Notes: generated by a model from the sequence alone, not told the origin. A stretch of 64,000 nucleotides of DNA from Lentzea fradiae (GCF_900100955.1 NZ_FNCC01000004.1:372001-436000), one strand, 5' to 3'; positions 25,443 to 34,131 are shown, counted from the stretch's first letter. Numbers and translations: made by a program.

Positions 25443-25771
25443 TCCCGGATCACTTGACCACGTCGAACGCCTCGACCATCTGCCGGGCCGTGTCGAGGAC
25501 GACGAGAACATCGTCGAGGACGAGTCGCTACAGCCGGGCATCTACCGGACGGTGACGCGCTGGGAGCTGACGGCCCGCGCTACGTGGAACGAGCCGGTCG
25601 CGGACGTCGCGGTGACGACATGGCCACCGCGCTACAGCGAACCGGTGGAGACGTCCTTCGAGTTCACGGCACCCGTGGAGGTGCTCCGCCAGGCGTCGCG
25701 ACCATCCGGCGGGCTACACGATGGTCATCGGCGGTGCGGCCGGGGGACTTGATGCTCCAACCGGGTGAAGG
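25443..25771. other. Gene-remnant region
   Basis: A 329-bp stretch with no intact gene. On the minus strand a tail reading VLDTARQMVEAFDVVK stops at 25452, just before the terminator, with an in-frame stop about 25 codons upstream. On the plus strand, about 25500-25700 has coding-like composition (PGIYRTVTRWELTARATW, then TWPPRYSEPVE) but no start. Two unrelated broken genes joined head-on point to a past deletion or rearrangement. Confidence 0.4.
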
Positions 25772-26698
25772 TCAGTCCACGCACCCGTCCTGGGCCGGTG
25801 CCCCGCCCGCGAACTGCTGCTCGACGAACTGCTTCGCCCGCGAGGGGTCGGCCGGCAGCGCCAGGACGTTGTCCGCGATGGTGACCGGCTCGCCGACCGG
25901 GAGCGTCCCCACGACGATCTTGACCGGCCCCTGGAACCGCTGCGCGAACGCGAGCACGTCCCACCCGCTGTCGACGCGGATCGACCCGCCCGCCTCGCGG
26001 GCGAGCGCGAGGGCGTTGTCCTTGCTGATCTTGGCCGCGAGCCCGGCGAGGAACGCCTGGTGCCGCCGGACCCGGTCCAGGTCGCCGTGGGCGAGGCCGT
26101 GGCGCTGGCGGAGGAACGCGAGCGCCCTGTCGCCTTCGAGCGTCTGCTTGCCCGCGGGGAAGGACACACCGGTGATGCTGTCGACGGCCGCCTTCTTCAG
26201 GCAGACCTCGACACCGCCGACGACCTGGGCGATCTTGCCGAACTCGGCCATCCTGACCGCGGCGTGGTGGTCCACCTTCTGCCCGGTCACCTGCTCGACG
26301 GCGGAGACGAGCCGCGCGGGATCGTCCCGGTAGAGCCGGTTGATCGTCGTGTCGCCGACCGCGATGTCGCGCGGCACCGAGACGGCGTTGACCGACCCGT
26401 CCGCCTCGAACCGCGCGAGCAGGATCGCGTCGGCGAAGTCGACGTCGTCGGTGCCGACGAGCAGCACGTTCTGCGCGGTGGCCGGCTGTGCCGCCGCGAC
26501 CGGCGCCGACTCCGTCTTCTTGATCGTCATCGGGATGACCACGGCGGCGGCCGCCGCGGCCACCGTCAGCGACGCGACTCCGACGACCAGACCGAACGGC
26601 TTGCGCTGCCTGGTCCTGCGCAACCCGGCCAGCACCGTCGCGGGATCGGGCCGTTCGTCGGCCTCGGCGGCGATGGCCCGGCGGATGAGGTCGTTCAC
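25772..26698 (-). CDS. LytR-CpsA-Psr (LCP) family protein
   Basis: A 308-residue membrane-anchored enzyme of the family that attaches secondary polymers (teichoic acid, arabinogalactan) to peptidoglycan. A cytosolic N-terminus (about 1-38) precedes one transmembrane helix (about 40-62). The LCP core shows NVLLVGTDDVDFADAILLA, VNAVSVPRDIAVG, VDHHAAVRM, GGVEVCLK and ALAFLRQRHG with GDLDRVRR. Its arginines and aspartates for pyrophosphate and metal binding are kept, but the domain is compact. The GTG start overlaps the sigma-factor stop as GTGA, so the LCP protein occupies the place an anti-sigma factor normally has. Confidence 0.88.
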   Translation of the reverse strand: MNDLIRRAIAAEADERPDPATVLAGLRRTRQRKPFGLVVGVASLTVAAAAAAVVIPMTIKKTESAPVAAAQPATAQNVLLVGTDDVDFADAILLARFEADGSVNAVSVPRDIAVGDTTINRLYRDDPARLVSAVEQVTGQKVDHHAAVRMAEFGKIAQVVGGVEVCLKKAAVDSITGVSFPAGKQTLEGDRALAFLRQRHGLAHGDLDRVRRHQAFLAGLAAKISKDNALALAREAGGSIRVDSGWDVLAFAQRFQGPVKIVVGTLPVGEPVTIADNVLALPADPSRAKQFVEQQFAGGAPAQDGCVD

Positions 26699-27201
26699 GA
26701 GTGCACCCCCAGGGTGGTGGATCGAGCGATTTCGTGGGCCCGCAACGTCTTGAGCGCGCGGGTGATCTGGCTGCGCACGGTCGACTCCGTGCAGGCGAGC
26801 ACCTGTGCGATCTCCGCGTCGGTGCAGTCCTCGTAGAACCTCAGCACCAACGCCGCACGCTGCTTGCGCGGCAGAACGGCGATCCGTGCGCGCATGGCAT
26901 CGCGTTCGGCGTGCGCGTCGGCCGGGTCGGCCATCGACGGTACGCGCTGGGCGAGCTCGGCGCGTTCCACGGCGATCTCCCGCGCCGCCTTGCGGTGCCG
27001 CCACGACAGGTAGTCGTTGGTGACCATGCGCTTCACGTAGAGGTAGGGGGCGCTCATCTTCTCGATGCGTTCCCACCTGCTCTGCGCGCGCATGAGCACG
27101 TTCTGGACGATGTCCTGCGCCAGGTGTTTGTCGCAGGTGATGGCCGTGGCGTACCGCAACAGCCGGTCTAACCGGTCAGCGACGAACTGGTCGAACCCCA
27201 C
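26695..27201 (-). CDS. SigE-family ECF RNA polymerase sigma factor
   Basis: A 168-residue ECF-type sigma factor. Region 2 (FDQFVADRLDRLLRYATAIT, AQDIVQNVLMRAQSRW) and region 4 (LPRKQRAALVLRFYEDCTD, CTESTVRSQITRAL) are complete. Like other SigE-type factors of actinomycetes it has no obvious anti-sigma gene; the coupled downstream gene encodes an LCP protein whose cytosolic N-terminus might hold it at the membrane. ATG at 27201. Confidence 0.93.
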   Translation of the reverse strand: MGFDQFVADRLDRLLRYATAITCDKHLAQDIVQNVLMRAQSRWERIEKMSAPYLYVKRMVTNDYLSWRHRKAAREIAVERAELAQRVPSMADPADAHAERDAMRARIAVLPRKQRAALVLRFYEDCTDAEIAQVLACTESTVRSQITRALKTLRAHEIARSTTLGVHS

Positions 27202-27363
27202 GCCGCCCCCTTCTGTCCGTGGATGGTGTGCGGTCCGGGAAACCCGCGCGCGCCGCCGTTCGCTGCAACGGGTTCTGTGGTCCGGGCCACACCGGCCTCG
27301 CTTTGGGGCGAATTTCGACGTGAAGCCTTTTCATGTTCATCCGGGTGCGTGAGTCTTCACGTC

Positions 27364-28971
27364 ATGCGCATCATCCCTGCACTCGCGCTGGTGCCGCTGC
27401 TGCTCGTCCCCGTCGACGCGACAGCCGCACCCACCGGCGACTACTACCTGCAAAGCGCCGTGACCGGCCAGAACGCCGCGGTCTCCGGCTCGTCCGTCGT
27501 CCAGCACCGCCCGAGGGGCAACGAGGACCGCCAGCAGTTCACCTGGAACGGCACCACCCTGTCCGAAGGCGGCCAGTGCCTCGGCCGCGCGGGCGACGCC
27601 GTCCAGATGACCAGCTGCTCCAGCGACGCCGCCCGCTGGGTCGCCACCCTCGACGACCAGGACAGGTACCGCTTCAAGGACCCCGGCGCCGACCGCTGGC
27701 TGGTCGCCTCCGGCACCGACGGCATCCGCGTCGGCACCGGCGCCGACACGTGGTACCTCACCCCGGTGAACCCGGTCAGGGTGCCCCGCCCCGCGGACCC
27801 GCGCCTGGACGAGATGACGTTCCTGACCACCCACAACGCCTACGCCAACGGCGTCGACGGCGGCTTCTCGTTCGCCAACATCGCCCCGAACCAGTCGCGC
27901 GGCATCGTCCAGCAGCTCAACGACGGCGTCCGCGGCTTCATGCTCGACATCCACCAGACCCCCGACGGCGCCATCCTCTGCCACAACAGCTGCACCCTCG
28001 TCAGCCGACCGGTCGCCCTCAACGTCGACCTCCAGCGCATCGTCGACTTCCTGCGGTCACGCCCCACCGAGATCGTCACGGTCTTCCTGGAGGACTACGT
28101 CTCCGCCGACGTCCTGCGCGCCGAGCTTGCCCGCGTCCAGGGCCTGAACGACCTCCTGTTCCGCGCCGAGGGCGTCCGCGAGAACGGCTGGCCGACCCTG
28201 TCGCAGCTGAGGGCCTCCGGCAAACGCCTGCTGATCTTCACCGACCACGCCAGGGACGGCCGCGAGGACACCGGCGTGCTGTACCAGAAGGACTGGACCG
28301 TCGAGAACTACTGGTCGATGGGCTCCGGCCTCGGCGCGTCCGACTGGTCCTGCTACTCCCGCTGGGGCGACAAACCGCTCACCGCCACCGAGAACAACTT
28401 CCGCCCGCTGTTCGTCATGAACCACTTCCGCGACGTCCCGATCGAGAACACCGTCGCCACCGACAACTCCAAGGCCGCCGACCGAGCCCGCCGCTTCTGC
28501 GAACCCGCCGCCCGCAAGACCCCCAACTACCTGGCCGTCGACTTCTACCACCGCAACACCCCCACCCTCCCGTCCGAACGCCTCCCGTCCGGCGCGGGCC
28601 GAGTCGAGCTGTCCGCGAACCTCTGCCTGGACAACGACAAGGGCGCCACCGCCGACGGCAACCCGGTGCAGATCTGGACGTGCAACAACTCCTACGCCCA
28701 ACGCTGGCGCGTCGTCCCCGACGGCACCATCGCCATCGCCGGCAAGTGCCTCGACGTGGACCGCAGCGGCACCACCCCCGGCACCCGCGTGCAGCTGTGG
28801 CAGTGCAACGGCACCGGCGCGCAGCAGTGGCGCGTCCGTGCGGACGGGTCGGTCCAGAACCCGCAGTCGGGACTGTGCCTGGACAACCCCGAGGCGTCGA
28901 CGACTCCCGGCACGCGGCTGCAGATCTGGACGTGCAACGGCACCCCGGCCCAGACGTGGACGTTCCGCTAG
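27364..28971 (+). CDS. Secreted PI-specific phospholipase C-like protein with ricin B lectin
   Basis: A 535-residue exported protein. Signal peptide about 1-22 (ending TAA). An N-terminal stretch (25-140) with a QxW-like pattern may be a first beta-trefoil. The catalytic PI-PLC X-like domain follows with LTTHNAY (His157) and FMLDIHQ (His197), the two histidines of general acid-base catalysis, and ILCHN after them. The last 120 residues are a ricin-type trefoil with three QxW repeats (AQRWRV, AQQWRV, AQTWTF). It probably hydrolyses inositol phospholipids or related glycolipids outside the cell, the lectin binding sugar. Confidence 0.9.
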   Translation: MRIIPALALVPLLLVPVDATAAPTGDYYLQSAVTGQNAAVSGSSVVQHRPRGNEDRQQFTWNGTTLSEGGQCLGRAGDAVQMTSCSSDAARWVATLDDQDRYRFKDPGADRWLVASGTDGIRVGTGADTWYLTPVNPVRVPRPADPRLDEMTFLTTHNAYANGVDGGFSFANIAPNQSRGIVQQLNDGVRGFMLDIHQTPDGAILCHNSCTLVSRPVALNVDLQRIVDFLRSRPTEIVTVFLEDYVSADVLRAELARVQGLNDLLFRAEGVRENGWPTLSQLRASGKRLLIFTDHARDGREDTGVLYQKDWTVENYWSMGSGLGASDWSCYSRWGDKPLTATENNFRPLFVMNHFRDVPIENTVATDNSKAADRARRFCEPAARKTPNYLAVDFYHRNTPTLPSERLPSGAGRVELSANLCLDNDKGATADGNPVQIWTCNNSYAQRWRVVPDGTIAIAGKCLDVDRSGTTPGTRVQLWQCNGTGAQQWRVRADGSVQNPQSGLCLDNPEASTTPGTRLQIWTCNGTPAQTWTFR

Positions 28972-28994
28972 CCGGAGGGAATCGATGTGGCTGG

Positions 28995-29423
28995 TCAGCC
29001 CGGCCGCCTGCCGCGCACGGCCTCGTGCACGCGGGTGGCCGCGGCTGACGCCGTCTCGTGTTCCCACACCCGGACCGCCAGCCACCCGGCCTCGGCCAGC
29101 TTGGCGTCCGTGTCCCGGTCACGCCGCCGGTTGGTCTCGATCTTCGTGCGCCAGAACTCCGCGTTGTTCTTCGGCCACGTCGCGTGCTCCGGGCAGCCGT
29201 GCCAGAAGCAGCCGTCGACGAAGACAGCGACCTTCGCCGCGGTGAAGACGATGTCAGCCTCTCGTCGCACGCCCTGCACGGGACGGCGGTGGACCCGGTA
29301 GCGCAGGCCGGCCGCGAACAAGGCTCGGCGCAGCTCGACCTCGATCCGCGTGTCGCGGGTCTTCTGCTTGCTCATCCGCGCCCGCACGGCGGGTGCGGTG
29401 TCGAGGGGCTCCACGCGCGCCAT
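28995..29423 (-). CDS. vsr: Very short patch repair endonuclease
   Basis: A 142-residue Vsr-type nuclease that nicks T:G mismatches arising from deamination of methylcytosine. The family core is present: MSKQKTRDTRIEVELRRALF, ADIVFTAAKVAVFVDG, CFWHGCPEH with the zinc and catalytic residues, and the WRTKIETNRRRD arm. Vsr genes normally sit beside a 5-methylcytosine methyltransferase; none is nearby, and the adjacent methyltransferase gene is of a different, small-molecule type. The stop is 24 bp past the PI-PLC stop, converging. Confidence 0.92.
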   Translation of the reverse strand: MARVEPLDTAPAVRARMSKQKTRDTRIEVELRRALFAAGLRYRVHRRPVQGVRREADIVFTAAKVAVFVDGCFWHGCPEHATWPKNNAEFWRTKIETNRRRDRDTDAKLAEAGWLAVRVWEHETASAAATRVHEAVRGRRPG

Positions 29424-29440
29424 TCTTCACATCGGCGGAG

Positions 29441-30244
29441 TCAGAGCTTGCGGGCGACGCCCACGTAGACGTCCTCGGGGCCGCCTTCTCCCGCCGGGCC
29501 GAGCTCCGGGTGCCACCGCGGTGCGGTGACGATGCCCGGATCGAGCACCTCCATGCCCTCGAACATCGCCTGGAACTCGGCTAACGGGCGGAAGTACATC
29601 GGGTCGCGGCTGTGCCGCATGGCCTCGACGACGCCGCCCATCTCGGCGGGCTTGAAGTCTGCGGTGAGGTGTGAGAGCGCGATCAGGCTGCCGGGCGGCA
29701 TGATGTCGCGGTAGCGGGCGACGACCTCGGCCGGGCCCTTCTCGTCCGAGACGAAGTGCAGCACGGCGACCATGAGCAGGCCGACCGGTCGCGAGAGGTC
29801 GATCAGGTCCTTCACGACCGGGTCGGACAGCACGTCGTCGGGGCGGCACATGTCGGCCTGCACGACGCCCGCCCTGTCGTTGCCCTCCAGGATGAGCTGG
29901 CTGTGCGAGACCGCGACCTCGTCGTAGTCGACGTACACCACGCGCGCGTCCGGGTTCTCCTGCTGCACGATCTCGTGCACGTTGCCGACCGTCGGGATGC
30001 CCGAACCGAGGTCGAGGAACTGCGTGATGCCCTGCTCCAGCATCAGCAGGACGGCGCGGCGCATGAACGAGCGGTTCGACGCCGCGATGGCGCGTCCGTC
30101 GCGCAGGATCTGCAGCACCTTGTCGCCGACGACGCGGTCCGACGCGAAGTTGTGGCCACCCCCGAGCAGGAAGTCGTAGACGCGTGCCGCGCTCGGCACG
30201 TCCGTGTTGATCCCGGCGGGCACCCACGCGAAAGGCTCGGCCAT
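29441..30244 (-). CDS. SAM-dependent methyltransferase (Methyltransf_19 / DUF574)
   Basis: A 267-residue member of a methyltransferase family expanded in actinomycetes. The family start PSAARVYDFLLGGGHNFASD and the SAM-binding strand FLDLGSGIPT followed by VVYVDYDEVAV are clear, as are VLHFVSDEKG and MPPGSLIALSH. Substrate unknown. Upstream is a 14-bp palindrome (30263-30276). The gene is followed 17 bp later by vsr on the same strand. Confidence 0.92.
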   Translation of the reverse strand: MAEPFAWVPAGINTDVPSAARVYDFLLGGGHNFASDRVVGDKVLQILRDGRAIAASNRSFMRRAVLLMLEQGITQFLDLGSGIPTVGNVHEIVQQENPDARVVYVDYDEVAVSHSQLILEGNDRAGVVQADMCRPDDVLSDPVVKDLIDLSRPVGLLMVAVLHFVSDEKGPAEVVARYRDIMPPGSLIALSHLTADFKPAEMGGVVEAMRHSRDPMYFRPLAEFQAMFEGMEVLDPGIVTAPRWHPELGPAGEGGPEDVYVGVARKL

Positions 30245-30262
30245 GCGGAGAACCTACCCGTT

Positions 30263-30276
30263 CACACGTACGTGTG
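30263..30276. promoter_or_regulatory. Palindrome upstream of the methyltransferase gene
   Basis: CACACGTACGTGTG is a perfect 14-bp palindrome 19-32 bp before the start codon at 30244, in the short gap after the CHAT-TIR gene. The position suits a repressor operator. No partner regulator is identified. Confidence 0.4.
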
Positions 30277-30356
30277 TATCGGCCCGGAATGGGTGAAAAC
30301 CGCGACCACGGCCTGCGAAATGCGCGGAGATCTGCCTCACCAGCGGGGGCACCCGG

Positions 30357-33300
30357 TCAGGGTAAGAGGTGGCGGAACGCGGCGACGAGCAACATCCGCT
30401 GCTGGTCGACGTCGAATCCCTCGTCCGCGCGTTGCGCCCGCGGGGACGAGCCGGTGCCGAGCGGCTCGACCCGCACGGCGATGTCGACGACGTCCGACGC
30501 AAGCTCCACAATGGACTGATCAGTCGGGATGGACGTGTTCTGCTGGAACAGCTCGTAGGAGAACCGCATCCCGGTCGCGCCGTCGAAGGTGGCCTGCTCG
30601 GTCGGCAGCCGCAGCCCGTCGAACACGGCCTGGTAGAGCTCGGCGCCGGTCACGTGCAGCGGGACCATCACGACGTGCGTGACGCCGAGGTCGTGGCTGC
30701 GCACGGAGATCGCGGTGGTCGGCCCGTCCGGCGCCGGCGGCACCGGCTGCGGGAACACGGGCAGCTCCGACTTGCGGTCCGTGCGCCACGTCGCCACCAG
30801 GCGGTCGGCCGCGTCGACGAGGTCGATGTGCTTGCGGGGGGCCAACGGCGGCAACGGTTCCTCGTCGAGCCGCACGAGGAACAGGAAGGCCCGCCGCCGC
30901 GTCACCTCCGAGGCGACCGCGGAAGTCCACTCGTCGGTGGCCCACTCGTGCCGCGCGGTGTTCGCCGACCACAGCAGGACCTGGTAGTCGGATGTGGCGA
31001 GCTCGCCGCCCACGGTGCCGCCCGGTGCTGTCCCCGTCTCGTCCAGGTAGGTCTCGACGTTGCGCTCCTCCAGGTCCGCGCGCAGCCGCTCGGCGTGCGC
31101 CCGGTCCTCCTCGGCGAACGACAGGAACACCTTGGGACGGGTCTCGAGCGGCACCGGTTCTCCGTTCTTCCTCAGTCGTCTCCGCAGCGGGCCCGCCGCG
31201 GTCTGGACTCCCGCGTCACCGTGCAGCGACCAGCACGCCCACTCCGCGGGGTGCCGGTCGCCGATCTCCCTCAACGCGTGCTGCAACGCCTGGTCACGCG
31301 GCAGCGTCGCGAGGTTCCGGTCGAACGCGTCGAGCACCCTGCGCGCCGGACCGTCCGCCGTCGCCCAGCGCGCCGCGACCACGGCCCCGGCACCGGCCGC
31401 GAGGGCCGCGCGCACGAACGCAGGCCCGCACGCGCCGAAGACGACCGTGCCACAGCTGCTGAAGTCCATGCTTCCCAATGCTTCGGCGGATACCCGTTCG
31501 TCACCGAAGCTCAACCACGACCGGTCGGGGCTCAGCCGGTGGGACGTGCCGTGCGCGTCGATGCGGACGCGGCGGAAACGGCGGTCCTCCAGCGCGAACC
31601 CGAGGTCCGACAGTTCCCGGAACCGCACGCCCGACCTCGGGCGGAACGACGGGTCGGCGCTGAACACGGCGGTCTCGTCGCCTCGTTGCGCACCGGCGCG
31701 ACCGCGCAGCAGTGGCAGGGCGGACAGGCACGGCAGGGCCGACAGCGCGTGGCCCAGGCCCAGGAACCGGTCGTCTCCCGGCACCGGGAGACCGGCGAGC
31801 GGGACGTCGGCCAGCAGACCTCCCGCCGCCACGGCGATCCTGGTGACGGTGGGCGGCAACGCCTCGACGACGGCGTCCAGCCCGATCAACGCCCGCAGCT
31901 CCAGCAGCAACGCGCCCAGGACAGTCGGTTCCTGCCGGGGTTTCCACGCCTTGAGCCTGCGCACGGTCTCGGTGAGGTCGCTGATGTGGACGTCGGTCGT
32001 CAGGTGCACGACGTCCCGGCCGACGAGCACGTGGTGCAGCTGGTCCGGCGTCGCGTGCATCATCCACACGACCTGGTCGCGCGGCAGCCGCCTGGTCGTC
32101 CTGGCGAGCCAGCGCCGGGCCGCGCGCAGGTCGGTGTAGCGGGGCAGGTCGCTGGGTTCGCACAGGCCGGAGGAGTTCAACGCCGCCTCGACCGCGACCA
32201 CCAGCCCTGGCAACGCTTTCTCGCCCTCGCGGTGCACGCGGCGGACCGCGGCGAGCACCCTGCCGTCGTTCTCGTCCGGGGTGGCGCGCAACATCCTGAG
32301 CTTGGCGTTGGGGCGGTTCTGCCAGTTGACCGCGGTCTGTTCGACGTGCCGCGACTCGCGCCAGTGCCGTGCCGCCTCGTCCTCCTGCCCGGCGTCCGCG
32401 CACGCGTCACCGAGTTTGCGCAGTGCCAACGCTTTCAGCTCGGAGTGCGTCGACCGGTCCGCCGCTTCGCGGAAGTGGCAGGCGGCCTCGATGAACCGGT
32501 CCTCCGCGTGGGCGATCTCCGCGGCCGTGAGGTGCCACAGGGCGGAGTTGCCCTCGCCCAGCATCCCCTTGGCCTTCAGCAGCTCGCCGTCCACCACCAA
32601 GCGCCGGACGTGGTCGAGCCGGCGTTCGACGCGCGGCGTCCTGGTGGCGTCGGGGAGCTTCGAGATCACCTCGGGTCCCGCCGCGGACACCAGCAGCGGG
32701 AAGAGCTTGCGCGCCGCACCCGCCTGGCGCGTCAGGACGAGCAGCACCGTCAGCTCGTACAGCACGGCGAACCGCAGCGAAGGCTCGACCTGGTAGCTGG
32801 TGACGGCCCTGGTCATCAGCGCCAGCGCCTCCTCGTACCGCACGTCCCGCCGCAGTGCCGCCGACCGCCGCAGGAACTCGGCCGGGGTGAGGAAGCCGGG
32901 GAACGCCAGCCGCGGCACGTGCGTCGTCCTGCGGACGTCGAGCAGCAACCGGTCCCTGCCGACGTCTTCGAGGAACTCGCTGCGGCCCGCGCGGCGGAAG
33001 TGCCGTTCGGCGGCGTCCAGCTCGCTCTCGGCGGTGGGGAAGTCGTAACGGTCGGCGGCGGCCAGTGCGGCCACCCGCGCGAGCTTCGCCTGTTCCAGCT
33101 CGGAGAGCTTGCGCCGCCGCAGTTCGCGAACTTCCCGCGTCGCGCCGTCGTGGTTCGTCGCGCTGCTGCGGATCTGGGCCCGCAGCACGCGCAACGCCGT
33201 GTCGTCGAACTGGGAGAGGTACTCGTCGCACCGCTGAGCGGCCCTGCCGATGGCACCCAGGTGCAGCAACGTGGAGCAGTGGTCGTAGGTGACGACCGGG

Positions 33301-33416
33301 CTGATCTCGGCGGCCCTCGCGTAGGCGAGGTCCACCCCCAGCACGTTGCCGCGCAGCGCCGCGGAACGAGCGGCCTTGACCGCGTTGGCCAGGGGCGAAC
33401 CGGGTTCCATGTCCAT
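30357..33416 (-). CDS. CHAT protease / TIR / beta-grasp multidomain conflict-type protein
   Basis: A 1019-residue cytosolic protein, no signal or membrane segment. Residues 1-400 are TPR-like helices. About 420-735 is a CHAT (caspase-like) domain with candidate catalytic His622 (RIDAHGTSH) and Cys663 (FGACGPA) and the closing WACWSLHGD. About 762-870 is a TIR domain starting PKVFLSFAEEDRAHAERL; HEWATDEW places Glu829 where TIR NADases have their glutamate. About 902-986 looks like a beta-grasp (ubiquitin/YukD-like) domain (MRFSYELFQQNTSIP). CHAT and TIR domains are established effector parts of bacterial defence and programmed-death systems; this combination is not one I can name. ATG at 33416 overlaps the stop of a 27-codon leader as TGATG. 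Confidence 0.85.
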   Translation of the reverse strand: MDMEPGSPLANAVKAARSAALRGNVLGVDLAYARAAEISPVVTYDHCSTLLHLGAIGRAAQRCDEYLSQFDDTALRVLRAQIRSSATNHDGATREVRELRRRKLSELEQAKLARVAALAAADRYDFPTAESELDAAERHFRRAGRSEFLEDVGRDRLLLDVRRTTHVPRLAFPGFLTPAEFLRRSAALRRDVRYEEALALMTRAVTSYQVEPSLRFAVLYELTVLLVLTRQAGAARKLFPLLVSAAGPEVISKLPDATRTPRVERRLDHVRRLVVDGELLKAKGMLGEGNSALWHLTAAEIAHAEDRFIEAACHFREAADRSTHSELKALALRKLGDACADAGQEDEAARHWRESRHVEQTAVNWQNRPNAKLRMLRATPDENDGRVLAAVRRVHREGEKALPGLVVAVEAALNSSGLCEPSDLPRYTDLRAARRWLARTTRRLPRDQVVWMMHATPDQLHHVLVGRDVVHLTTDVHISDLTETVRRLKAWKPRQEPTVLGALLLELRALIGLDAVVEALPPTVTRIAVAAGGLLADVPLAGLPVPGDDRFLGLGHALSALPCLSALPLLRGRAGAQRGDETAVFSADPSFRPRSGVRFRELSDLGFALEDRRFRRVRIDAHGTSHRLSPDRSWLSFGDERVSAEALGSMDFSSCGTVVFGACGPAFVRAALAAGAGAVVAARWATADGPARRVLDAFDRNLATLPRDQALQHALREIGDRHPAEWACWSLHGDAGVQTAAGPLRRRLRKNGEPVPLETRPKVFLSFAEEDRAHAERLRADLEERNVETYLDETGTAPGGTVGGELATSDYQVLLWSANTARHEWATDEWTSAVASEVTRRRAFLFLVRLDEEPLPPLAPRKHIDLVDAADRLVATWRTDRKSELPVFPQPVPPAPDGPTTAISVRSHDLGVTHVVMVPLHVTGAELYQAVFDGLRLPTEQATFDGATGMRFSYELFQQNTSIPTDQSIVELASDVVDIAVRVEPLGTGSSPRAQRADEGFDVDQQRMLLVAAFRHLLP

Positions 33417-33499
33417 CAGCGGTCCCGGACCGCCACGGCGGTCGTGGTGAACCCGCGTACAGCGTCGGCTATCGCGATGTGAAGCCCTCTTCGGCGCAT
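33416..33499 (-). CDS. 27-codon leader peptide coupled to the CHAT-TIR gene
   Basis: A short ORF with a very good ribosome binding site (GGAGG at 33510-33506, 6 bp before the ATG) reads MRRRGLHIAIADAVRGF and ends AVAVRDR. Its stop TGA shares a base with the ATG of the CHAT-TIR gene, while the large gene has no binding site of its own. The arrangement suggests that translation of the big protein depends on translating the leader. No antibiotic- or amino-acid-type stall sequence is obvious; arginine is abundant (7 of 27). Confidence 0.6.
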   Translation of the reverse strand: MRRRGLHIAIADAVRGFTTTAVAVRDR

Positions 33500-33544
33500 G
33501 GACGATCCTCCGTGCGTCGCAGGGTAACGATCCAGACGGCCCAC

Positions 33545-33588
33545 AGATCGTTTGTCAACTTTCTGTCCATGAACTGCCCAAACGATCT
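33545..33588. promoter_or_regulatory. Inverted repeat and promoter of the CHAT-TIR unit
   Basis: AGATCGTTTG (33545-33554) and CAAACGATCT (33579-33588) are perfect reverse complements 24 bp apart. On the minus strand TTGACA (33558-33553) overlaps the inner edge of one arm, with CTGGAT 17 bp further as a weak -10, so repressor binding would cover the promoter. The site lies between divergent starts (33499 and 33640) and could control both. Confidence 0.55.
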
Positions 33589-33639
33589 TGTCGGTCCTCC
33601 TCGCCACACTGGAACCACCACCGATCCGAGGAGACCGCC

Positions 33640-34131
33640 ATGTGCCGCGACTGTGATCACCGAGCCGACCACCCCGCCGACCGGATGGCCGAGCACCTGG
33701 CCACGCTGCGCCGCTGCATCGACGCGCGCGGCTGGGCCGTGCAGGTGCTGGACAGGAACCGGGCGCACCCGCCGTGGGCCTACACCGTCGGCCTGACGCT
33801 GCTGGGCCTGCCGGAGCTCGTCACCACCGGCCTGCCGGTCCTGGCGGCGGGCCGCCTGCTCGACGACGTCGCCGAACACTTCACCCACACGTGCGTCCCG
33901 ACGCCGGGCAGGCAGTTCTCGCTGCCCGGCGGGCCGGAGCTGGAGGTGGTGCGGGTGGCGCGGCCGTGGGCCCACCTGCTGGTGTCCGTGCGGCTGTTCG
34001 GCGAGGGCATCGAGGCGTTGCAGCTCGTGCACGCCGACGCGGCGGGCAGGTGGCCCTGGGACGCCGAGTACGCGGGGCTGCCGGGCGGTCAGCCGGTGCT
34101 GGGCGTGCGGGCGAGAGCGCCGGGAGGGTGA
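33640..34131 (+). CDS. DUF4262 family protein
   Basis: A 163-residue cytosolic protein with the DUF4262 pattern: HLATLRRCIDARGWAVQVL near the start and the hallmark PPWAYTVGLTLLGLPEL. The N-terminus has MCRDCDH, a short cysteine motif. Function unknown; family members occur next to toxins and stress genes. GAGGAG lies 7 bp before the ATG. Divergent from the CHAT-TIR unit across the 33545-33588 repeat, and overlapping the converging WYL regulator by 43 bp. Confidence 0.85.
   Translation: MCRDCDHRADHPADRMAEHLATLRRCIDARGWAVQVLDRNRAHPPWAYTVGLTLLGLPELVTTGLPVLAAGRLLDDVAEHFTHTCVPTPGRQFSLPGGPELEVVRVARPWAHLLVSVRLFGEGIEALQLVHADAAGRWPWDAEYAGLPGGQPVLGVRARAPGG

Noticed and set aside
28995-30244. Vsr plus methyltransferase read as a restriction-modification or Dcm-Vsr pair
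   Set aside because: The methyltransferase is of the Methyltransf_19 type with no cytosine-C5 motifs (no PCQ or ENV), so it is not a DNA methylase partner.
30369-33482. A 1037-codon open frame on the plus strand opposite the CHAT-TIR gene
   Set aside because: Antisense frame with no domain signature and shadow composition; the minus strand has clear CHAT and TIR motifs.
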